This document shows positions 23,662 to 31,880 of a DNA stretch of 64,000 nucleotides, in pieces. The DNA is taken from NCBI GenBank assembly GCA_024741835.1, contig JAENRP010000074.1, forward strand, positions 62,001 through 126,000, read 5' to 3'. This stretch comes from Diplocarpon mali. Lineage: Eukaryota; Ascomycota; Leotiomycetes; Helotiales; Drepanopezizaceae. Made by a program: the position numbers and the translations under genes. How positions within the stretch are numbered: position 1 is the first letter of the stretch; each line of letters starts with the position of its first letter. The notes under the pieces were generated by a model, which saw nothing but the letters and a program-made list of their open reading frames with translations, was not told the origin of the DNA and did not search any database.

Positions 23662-24319
23662 TCATCCAATCAAAGGTCTCAAGTCTCCAACCACTCCATC
23701 AGCCGCCTGCCTCAACGCCGCCTCTTTCGTCCCCGCGCTCGCATACCGCTGCACAATCGCGTCTTCACTAAAGCCGTCACTAGGCAGGAACACGAACACC
23801 CAAGCGCCATGGCCCAGGTCGTCGTCCTCTGAATACACCTCTCGGAGCGAGATCTCTCCTCTGCAAGCAAGCCACTTTAGGTATGCTTCAGAGTCATTGA
23901 CGTCCGCTGGAAGGGGAGCCTGCAGAGGCTTTGTTAGTGATACGCTGGGGCGGCGGAGTGTCAGAAGGGGCCTGGAAGGCAAGATGGGATGAGCGAGGGG
24001 GACGTACGGAGAGAAGCCCGGTCCAGTCGCAATAAATGCACTTTCCCTCCTCAGTACACTCCTTGCATCTCCATTTTCTGTCGTATGTACCGGATTCCCG
24101 GGTAATTATCATGGGGGGGAAGATAGCTTCTTCCTTGGATGCAGACGTGTTTGATTCAGAAAACAACGCCTGAGAATCGGACTCGGAAATATCAGAGTCA
24201 GAAAGCGATGCGTTATTGTACTTGGGTCCGGGTGCGGAGATGTTCGAGGGCGATACAAACATGGCGTTCTTGCGAGCAGCCGCGAATTCGCTCTCCAGGT
24301 ATGCTTTGATGGCATCCAT
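23662..24319 (-). CDS. small conserved fungal protein with a CxxC-x5-CxxC motif, 189 residues
   Basis: Exon 1 is 24008-24319 and exon 2 is 23662-23919. The 88-base intron has a GTACGT donor, a CACTAAC branch and a GCAG acceptor, and joins TGLLS to APLPADVND in frame. Residues 1-75 are variable and Ser/Asp-rich after a helical start (MDAIKAYLESEFAAARKNA). The core RKWRCKECTEEGKCIYCDW has four cysteines in CxxC-x5-CxxC spacing, which could bind zinc. After it comes WLACRGEISLREVYSEDDDLG and GAWVFVFLPSDGF, which look like a conserved fold. I recall similar uncharacterised proteins in other ascomycetes but no function. It is convergent with pre10. Confidence 0.75.
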
Positions 24320-25194
24320 TTCTGTTGTGTGTGTTATCTATGTTGTTCTCTTGCTTGTGTCGGTTGTGCTGGTTGTGTTGAGGAGAGAATGGATAATCGA
24401 GTATGATCTGATCAGGTATGATTTGTGGTATGTGACAAAATGTGGTATGTTGATGGCTCTGGGAGGCATGAGTTTTATGTCTATGTTTCAGGAAGGTTGC
24501 GGCCTTTTATACCTTGCTGAGTGCTGACTGGCCTCTAGCCTTTAGTACCTTGTCATTCGGATCTAGAGTACTTTGGTATCTTTGCCACGCCCTTTTTTAG
24601 GGTCGAGCTGGTTAGTTGGCTCATTCTTCCAAGCTAGTCTCTGTTAATGTGTTTGTAGGACTGCATGAGGACTTGAATCGAGTCCCCAAATGACGTGGAT
24701 ATGATATATGCCATCATTTTTGGTACCTAGCTGGTTGGTTGGCTTGTTGATCCATGAAAGCTTCTAGTATCGGGTCAGTGAGACTGAACTGGGATCTGAA
24801 CCGAGTAAGTAAATTACGTCGGTGTGGTGTGTTACATCCTTCTTGGTATCGAGCTTGCAAGTCGACAGTCTCGCCGCCTACGTTACTTACAGTCTCGGAG
24901 GACTATGGTACAATAGGCTTGGATCTAGTAGTAAGCTAAGCAGAAGAATTACGTCCCCATACGAAAACTTAGGCTTGGGGTGCTGTGGCGGGACTAGGTT
25001 CACAGCTTAGCGGTTTCTTAGTGTTCTTTTTTTCTGGAAGGGCATATTATACACTCTTCTTTTTCGTGTACCTATCCTCTTTCTGCATTACCCTTATCTT
25101 ATTTCGCTACACTCAATAACCAAACCACATCGTTTGAGTTCATCCCGAAATATACCTACGTCCATTCGCACTTCAAGTCTTCTCGCCAGCAAAA
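24320..25194. other. intergenic region with a degenerate 123-bp tandem repeat
   Basis: No gene. Three diverged units of about 123 bp occupy roughly 24545-24910 (see the repeat entry). The remaining part is the divergent promoter between the CxxC protein gene and the next plus-strand gene. Confidence 0.5.
24545..24910. repeat. degenerate tandem repeat, about 123-bp period, three units
   Basis: The word GAGCTGG/TAGCTGG/GAGCTTG recurs with AGCT at 24606, 24729 and 24852, exactly 123 bases apart. Each is preceded by a (C)TTTTTTAGGGTC / TTTTTGGTACC / TTCTTGGTATC block and, in units 2 and 3, by ATCGAGT / ACCGAGT and AAATGACGT / AAATTACGT. The copies are strongly diverged. Confidence 0.6.
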
Positions 25195-25790
25195 ATGGAT
25201 ATCCTATGTTGTTTCTGTAGTTTATTTGGCTTTTCAAACAGAAGACTCGAGCAACAGAGCACAACCGCGACCACAGAGGACACACCTCTCCTGTGCCCTT
25301 CAACGAGAGTCACTTCGAATTCAACAGCTCCAATTATAATCCCAGATTCGGATCTGGTCACGCGTGCACCAAGGCCGGCTTTGAATAAGATGGACACTTT
25401 TTCTCTTCCTAAATCAAAGAAGGGCGGCCGAAATGTAGACAAATTGAAGACTCCCGAAATTGTTGTCAGCTGCCCTGAGGTCAGTCCCTCTCCTTGAAAG
25501 CCAGAAATGACGAAGTTGGTGGGTAGTTATTGATGCGTGTGTAGGTAGAGCACAACGTGCCTAACCTCAAACCCATGCAAGACTCACAATTGCTCCACGC
25601 GAAGTGGAAGAGAACCAAGAGCTCTGGAGTGAAAACTGAGGATGCGATGGAGCCAGCGAACGGCAAAACAGGAACGTCAACGAATAAGAGGACCGTCGTA
25701 GTTAAGAAGCAGAAGCCACCAGGGTGGAAACCTGGACGACGATTAGCGAGACAATTGAAGCAGCGAAACGCTGGCTCGCAATTACAATGA
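25195..25790 (+). CDS. small basic protein with a cysteine-rich N-terminus, 176 residues, unknown function
   Basis: Exon 1 is 25195-25479 and exon 2 is 25545-25790. The 65-base intron runs from GTCAGT to GTGTAG, giving 531 in-frame bases. The start MDILCCFCSLFGFSNRR has three cysteines in the first eight residues, which may be lipid-modified. The middle is Ser/Thr/Pro-rich and the C-terminal third is Lys/Arg-rich (VVVKKQKPPGWKPGRRLARQ). No domain recognised. Frames in both exons stop soon after the intron boundaries unless spliced, which supports the model. It could be a lineage-specific gene; expression evidence would settle it. Confidence 0.55.
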
Positions 25791-27412
25791 GAATGAGGTT
25801 ATCGCATGGGTGTTGAGTCTAAATGGAGTTGATGGCTGTTGTAATTTGGTTGTCTGGATTATAATTATTTGCAATACATGACGATACAAAATCTATTGAT
25901 ACACCATTCAAGTGCGATGATTTAGCTATCTAAAACTCACATGTGGGATGAGTTGCAAGATAATAGATATTCTGATAATACATACTACGATGTCTTGGTC
26001 ATGCTTCTCCGTGACTGCATGGGCTGGAAGCATTGGGATAAGACTTGGCCATGCACGAATGGAACGCATGGAGAAAAAAAAGGCCGAATCGCACCAATCA
26101 GACAATCAGACGATAGTGGACCACGATACACTGGAATTCTAGACCGTAAAACAAAACTCCAAAATAATTCTTTTTTTCTTCTCATCGCTGTGTTGTATTC
26201 CGCGTTCTCGCTTAAATTTCTCCTATTTACTTACTGACAGCAAGAAGAAATACTCTCTGCCAAGGTCGCAACTCATCATAGTGATCCCTCAGACACATAA
26301 AAAATAGATTTAGATATCAATAATACATTACATAATTGAGTTACAGCTGGAGCGAAGTAGTATCTAGCAGGTTCGGTCCATCCCGTTCTTAGTCCGCCAA
26401 GAAGTTCCGTCTCGACCCCGTTCTGCACTAGTGACTGGTAGGTTCCTGAATGACGTTCGCACCTAAATTTGAAATCGTCGCCCTCATTATCCTTGGTAAA
26501 TCACACCACTGTTTTGAGGATTTTTGCGACGATTTCGTTAGTTCTTAGAGCACAACGTCAGAACCTACCTGGTGATGGTAACTCTCCTCATACGATACAG
26601 CATTCTTCTTGTGGATCTTCCAAGACTTGACACTTATTTTGATGACTCTTAGTAATACCTCACTAGATTTGTTTGCTTTCTGTTCCAAATATAGACTAAG
26701 CTGCGGATCTATAGGTCACGTCTGAATCTTTCCCCGTGTGAACTCTCCCTTACGTGAAGCCGAAGAGAAGAGATTCTTCGAATTGTAGCTTTTTCTCCCG
26801 ATGAACAATATCAGAAACCACGATAGTAAGTTTCGCCATGGATCTTCTATGCCCAGCTGTAGAACTCGTCTTCTAATCAAGAATCGGCGAACCACCCCGA
26901 AAGAACCACACTGTTCTTGATTAGGGACCCGAAGTCCAGCAAGGCGATATAATCAAAGAGGAAGGCCCAGAATTATGAGAGGCCAAGGAACTGCCAGGAT
27001 ATAAGAGTGGCCATTTTTTTTCAACGAAAACATGATCTGAAACGATATCACGCGCTATTCAAGTAGTACATACGACGTCTTGAGCATACTACAGGTAGGT
27101 CATATTCAAGGCAAAACACAGAAGCTGTGGCAGAATTGCAGTATATTCCAAAGAATTTTATCCGCTTTACCCCGCTATGGTAGATGTGGATTCTAATCCA
27201 AAAGAGCTCTTGAAGAGCCTAGATAGACAAACTGTGGTTTCATGACTGTCAAGCGACTGCCGTTGCTTTGTAAAAATTCCCCCTCATAAGTCCTAATGGC
27301 TCGTGGCGAAAAAGGCGCAGAAGTGAAATAAGAATGGTAATGTGAGGAAATCTTCGCTGTAGATGGCTACAAATTGGCGTCTAGGAAAGGAAGATTTTCA
27401 AACCCGAGCTGC
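25791..27412. other. AT-rich intergenic region
   Basis: No gene or clear repeat was seen in these 1.6 kb. The short frames at about 25.94-26.24 kb have biased, non-protein-like composition. The end is the 3' side of the pheromone gene. Confidence 0.5.
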
Positions 27413-28261
27413 TTAGAGCTGGGAAATAGCAACATCGGCAGCGTGTGCGAGGGCGTGGGCGTCACGCTTAGCCTTGCCACATGGCTGTCCGGGTTTTCCA
27501 CATCGAGCCTCGGGCTCGGGCTCTGCAACAGCCTCAGCGATGGCCTCAGCAGCACGACGAAGCTTGCCGCATGGTTGGCCTGGGCGTCCACATCTGGCCT
27601 CGGCCTCGGGATCGGCCTCACGCTTGGCCTTTCCGCATGGCTGTCCGGGTTTTCCGCATCGAGCCTCCGCCTCGCGCTTGACTTTACCGCAAGGTTGTCC
27701 GGGTTTTCCGCATCGAGCCTCCGCCTCGCGCTTGACTTTACCGCAAGGCTGTCCGGGTTTTCCACATCGTGCCTCAGCATTGCGGCGGACCTTCTCGGAG
27801 GTGTCCTCGTCTTCGATCTCGAGACTGTCATAGTATTCATCGGCGTTGTCCTGGGTGGATGCTACAATTGCAGCGAGGTCACGGGTGAGACGCTTGGCCT
27901 CGTAGCATGCACCTCCAACGAGGTTACATCGTGCATCGAGTGTAGCCCATTCTGCGGGATCTTCGGCCTGAAAAGAATTTTTAGTTGCTGGCCAGGATAA
28001 GCCGGAAGCTGGAGAGGATAAAAAACTTACATCCGGCGCTGCGAGAGCTTCAGCAAACGCTTCAGCAGCGCGCTTGACTTTGCCGCAAGGTTGTCCAGGC
28101 TTTCCGCATCGTGCTTCTGGCTCCGGGAGTGCAACACGCTTGGCCTTTCCGCAAGGTTGCCCTGGCTTTCCGCATCGTGCCTCGGCGGCAGCAACGGGGA
28201 GGGCGCTGGCGGTGACCGACGCAGCAAAGATCAACGCACAGATTGCGCTTGTCAGCTTCAT
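27413..28261 (-). CDS. ppg1: alpha-factor-type pheromone precursor with seven CGKPGQPC repeats
   Basis: The whole span is open, but a phase-0 intron at 27968-28030 (GTAAGT donor, AACTAAAA branch, TTTCAG acceptor) very probably removes 21 residues, leaving 261. A signal peptide (MKLTSAICALIFAASVTASA) directs secretion. Seven copies of EARCG(K/R)PGQPCGK(A/V/L)(K/R)R follow: two before and five after a spacer. Kex2-type KR or RR sites and EA dipeptides for a Ste13-type peptidase flank them, so trimming should release an RCGKPGQPCGK-type peptide. One variant (RCNLVGGACYEAKR) lies before the acidic spacer that contains DLAAIVASTQDNADEYYDSL, similar to spacers in other fungal ppg precursors. The two-cysteine GQPC core matches sordariomycete/leotiomycete alpha pheromones, but the usual Trp before the first Cys is Arg here. 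Copies 4-6 are nearly identical at DNA level. Confidence 0.93.
   Translation of the reverse strand: MKLTSAICALIFAASVTASALPVAAAEARCGKPGQPCGKAKRVALPEPEARCGKPGQPCGKVKRAAEAFAEALAAPDVSFLSSPASGLSWPATKNSFQAEDPAEWATLDARCNLVGGACYEAKRLTRDLAAIVASTQDNADEYYDSLEIEDEDTSEKVRRNAEARCGKPGQPCGKVKREAEARCGKPGQPCGKVKREAEARCGKPGQPCGKAKREADPEAEARCGRPGQPCGKLRRAAEAIAEAVAEPEPEARCGKPGQPCGKAKRDAHALAHAADVAISQL
28025..28030 (-). other. 5' splice site deciding the pheromone precursor length
   Basis: GTAAGT on the minus strand. Because the intron is 63 bases and has no stop, both spliced and unspliced transcripts keep the frame. The unspliced form would carry 21 extra hydrophobic residues just after the second repeat. Confidence 0.7.
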
Positions 28262-28432
28262 GATTGATCCTTGGGAGATCCCCGATGTTGTAAGATATTC
28301 AAAGAGTATAAAAGTTGTGCTTGTGTGTGTATGTGTATGTGTATGTGTGGGATCTGGGTGTAGTGTGTTTGTGTTGTTAACGAGAGTGCTAAGGAAGAAA
28401 ATTCGAATACTTTGTGATAGTATTTATGCTTC

Positions 28433-28714
28433 CTATTGGGAGTTGTTCTCAATAGTAGGGACTTACCGTCAATAGGAAGCAGTCGCAAGAGATTTTCTTA
28501 TTGGGCCCCTATTGATACCCCGAATAGGCAATCGGAACAGGAATCGACAAAGGGAAATTGAACAGCATGCGACTCCTCATCATGCATTCTCAAGTCAATC
28601 GAACTTGAAGCCGATATCGTTTGTCCCATGGTGAAAGACCTTTGGGGGTGGGTGTTGAGATGGAGTGGGGCTTCCTTCCTATTGACGTTTATTGACACCT
28701 CGCTTACTATTGAG
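28433..28714. promoter_or_regulatory. cluster of CTATTGA-type sites upstream of the pheromone gene
   Basis: Sites on either strand: CTATTGGG 28433-28440, CTCAATAG 28448-28455 (reverse of CTATTGAG), GTCAATAG 28468-28475, CTATTGAT 28509-28516, CTATTGAC 28679-28686, TTATTGAC 28689-28696 and CTATTGAG 28707-28714. They lie about 170-450 bases upstream of the ppg1 start codon. From memory, the mating-type alpha-domain factor MAT1-1-1 of Penicillium recognises CTATTGAG, and alpha-pheromone genes are its expected targets. The sites are seen directly; the regulator is inference. Confidence 0.65.
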
Positions 28715-29507
28715 AGCCGCTCTTGACACTTCACCACGTGAGCAGACTCGAAGCGAGAAGCCCCAGAATTCCGCGAGTAATCGGCATTGGACTAACTTCA
28801 AAGGAGTATGCAATGTTTACATTGACATGGGTGTGCAGAGGTGTCACGATCAACTCGGAGTTGAAATTTTGATCTGTTGGTCTAGTCTCAACTTGCGAGA
28901 GGCTAAGAAAGCTGAATCAAATCTCACCGGACTAAGTAGTATCTCAAATAAAGAGGACAGAGTCCAGAATCATGTGCCGCGGCGGTTTTGTGCTTAGCAT
29001 CGCCGCATCCTATTCAGTACCCGATTCTATTCAAGCCCCTGAACGGACTGCTAAGCGAGATTTTCTTTGAGCCGCATCAAAACTTGCCAAACACCAAGAG
29101 ATTTGAGTTCAGGAGTTAAAGACAACCGACTTAAAAACAGAGGAATGCGATATGCAAACATTTAGGCTATTGAACGAGCTCCTGTTCTGTGTCGTATGAA
29201 GTTCTCATATCCGGCCAAGTGCTTGCCGCAACAGCCTGCTCCAAGCATGGAAGTATCCAAATTGAATGGCATCAAAGAATAGAATCTTTATAACTCTATC
29301 CACGCACATGAGTAGGCAGCTCCATCTATGAGCCCTTAGTAGATCTTGGTTGCCATTTGAGAAAGTGGTTTGGTGCAGTCTGGATCCAAATGTTTTGCTG
29401 ACCCCTGTCCGGAGAACCCGTCAAGTTGAAACGGATAATTCAAGGGACCTGGATACTGAATCACCTATTCAGAGTATCATTCGCACGCCCAAGGCCTGAG
29501 TTTTGAA

Positions 29508-29552
29508 GAAAAAAAAAAGCAAAAAAAAAGAAAAAAAAAAAGAAAGAAAGAA
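29508..29552. repeat. A-rich simple repeat
   Basis: AAAAAAAAAGCAAAAAAAAAG followed by AAAG units. Simple sequence with no other meaning seen. Confidence 0.9.
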
Positions 29553-30225
29553 ATTCCTCGTAAAGCGCGATGCTAGATAGTTAGGTCTTGGCATCAAATC
29601 AATGGAGCCCCTTCCTGGACTACAGATAGAAAAATGACAGCAACGCACTGATTCTCATTAACCGTGTTGGATCTGGTTTATACGCAACTCAAATTGTGAA
29701 AAGAAGGCCCCTCGGAGAACCATATGCCCAACGGGAGTCTCCAACAGGCAAGCAGAAGTCGCATCGGGCAATGGACACGCATTTTAATGGATCTTTGGCT
29801 CAAGTCTGTGGATACTTCTATTGTTAAAAGCCTGCCATTCAGTCTAAGTATAATCATCCGCCAGACAATGCAGTCTTGTGTAAAATACCTCTGGCAAATC
29901 AAGTAATTCCATGCCGGAGCGAAGGATGATAGCAATCCAATGATTAGATTTGAAAGTAGGACATGCAACAATATCTTGAAAATAAAATCGATTCATATGG
30001 TATAGATTACATAGAGGTTTTGGAAACATGGTGAAGCTCATGAAGTCGTAGAATGATTGTTATTGTTGTCTTCTCCGCTGTCCGGGAAGAGTTTTTAGCC
30101 GTGAGATGCCGAAGCACGTCCCAAAAGGGCAAAGCGTTTGGACTCCTTCCAAGCCGAAACATCCTGCGACCCCGTACAAGAACACCTGCCCTTTATCACC
30201 ACATTCTCTCCTGTAAACCCTCAAA

Positions 30226-31550
30226 ATGTTGTCGCGTAGCTCTGCCAGATCGGCGCAGGTATTTCAAGTCTCGTTTTGTGTTTCAATGGCTCAGAACTGC
30301 AGCTAATCGCTTTACCAGAGAATTTTGCAAACCGCTCAAGTTCCGTTTCTTTCCGCTCAGGTATGTCACCAACCTTGAACACGCAGGCCCAGGAGCTGTC
30401 GCTAATATAATCTCAATCCAGCCCCTTCGATCCTTTGCGACCGTCCAATCCGACATCTTCAAGCCCACGAAATACGGTGGAAAGTACACCGTCACCCTCA
30501 TCCCTGGTGACGGTATCGGAGCAGAAGTCGCGGAATCAGTGAAGACAATCTTCAAGGCGGACAATGTGCCGGTTGAGTGGGAGCAGGTCGATGTTTCGGG
30601 CATCGAGACTGGGGGCAAGCTGTCGGAGGACCTCTTCCGCCAGTCGATTGCTTCTCTCAAGAGAAATAAACTCGGGTTGAAGGGCATATTGCACACTCCT
30701 ATCGAACGATCCGGCCACCAATCGTTCAACGTTGCTATGCGACAAGAGCTCGATATTTATGCCTCGATCGTCCTGATCAAGAACATTCCCGGTTACAAGA
30801 CGCGCCACGAGAACGTCGACCTCTGCATCATCCGTGAGAACACTGAGGGAGAATACTCTGGCCTTGAGCACCAATCTGTCTCCGGCGTCGTCGAGTCACT
30901 CAAGATCATTACACGCGCCAAGTCTGAGCGCATTGCTAAATTCGCATTCAGCTTCGCTCTTGCAAACAACCGCAAGAAGGTTACCTGTATCCACAAGGCC
31001 AACATCATGAAGCTCGCAGATGGTCTTTTCCGCAACACCTTCAATACCGTTGCCAAGGAATACCCCACTCTGGAGACCAACGACATGATTGTTGACAACG
31101 CCTCCATGCAATGTGTCTCGCGGCCACAGCAATTCGATGTGATGGTCATGCCCAACTTGTACGGAGGAATCTTGTCGAACGTCGGAGCTGCGCTGGTGGG
31201 AGGACCAGGTGTCGTTCCCGGATGCAACATGGGCCGAGATGTTGCTATTTTCGAGCCCGGCTGCCGCCACGTCGGTTTGGATATCAAGGGCAAGGACCAA
31301 GCTAATCCAACTGCTATGATCCTCTCCGGATCTATGCTACTGAGGCATCTTGGTCTTGACGAGCATGCTAACCGCATCTCCAAGGCCGTATACGACGTTA
31401 TCGCTGATGGGTAAGCTAGAAATCTTCCTGCAGGAAAAGCAAGCAATCCTAACACTTTACAGACAAGTACGAACACGAGATATGGGAGGAGAGAGCAGTA
31501 CACATCAATTCACAAGGGCAATCCTGGACAAGATGGAGTTAGCAGGATAG
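30226..31550 (+). CDS. idh1: mitochondrial NAD-dependent isocitrate dehydrogenase, subunit 1 (regulatory)
   Basis: The exons are 30226-30258, 30319-30360, 30422-31410 and 31463-31550: 1152 bases, 383 residues. All introns are 52-61 bases with GT..AG ends. The start MLSRSSARSAQ gives a basic, Ser-rich mitochondrial targeting peptide; mature sequence begins around RSFATVQSDIFKPTKYGG. TVTLIPGDGIGAEVAESVK is the isocitrate/isopropylmalate dehydrogenase N-terminal motif, and NLYGGILSNVGAALVGGPG is the family signature. Its aspartates (GDILSD in the catalytic subunit) are replaced by GGILSN, which marks the regulatory IDH1 subunit. With IDH2 it converts isocitrate to 2-oxoglutarate in the citric acid cycle in the matrix. 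The first two tiny exons are needed because the frame upstream of exon 3 lacks a targeting peptide. Confidence 0.95.
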
Positions 31551-31880
31551 ATAGAGAGTCCGGTTGTATAAAGGAGACACTGTACTCTAGTATGCATAGC
31601 GGGGGCACATTCGTTCGATCTTCCTAACCATTCACACACATTGCATTCCGTACCGATATGCCCAAAAGCCCCAGAATGCGACTTTTATGATCCTCAAGCA
31701 AGGGAAAACACTGACCGTTTAACCGGGCCGTAATGATGGGAATGATGGGTATCCTTACAAGTCAAAAACAAAAATTCGCTTCGAACAATCCAATCAGCAG
31801 GGAATCTCTAGCCATTGAGTGGCAGAAGCCACGCATCGCTTCACCCCTACGTCTTTTCCTCCCAACTTATGTTCTTTCGC
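31551..31880. other. convergent 3' intergenic region
   Basis: The ends of idh1 (plus) and the 824-residue frame (minus) face each other. No gene seen. Confidence 0.6.

Larger units (their letters stand above)
28262..30225. other. divergent promoter region between ppg1 and idh1
   Basis: Gene-free 2 kb. The ppg1 side holds a TG-rich tract at 28318-28350 and the CTATTGA site cluster. The middle holds an A-rich tract (29508-29552). Short frames at 29.68-30.04 kb look random. Confidence 0.6.

Noticed and set aside
27374..28000. Plus-strand frame over the pheromone gene (GLSAWLSGFSASSLRL repeats)
   Set aside because: It is the complement of the pheromone repeats; the minus strand has signal peptide, Kex2 sites and cysteines in register.
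27440..28240. Regularly spaced short repeats that could suggest a CRISPR array
   Set aside because: The repeats are codons of pheromone peptides in one reading frame in a eukaryotic genome; spacers are not unique sequences of constant length.
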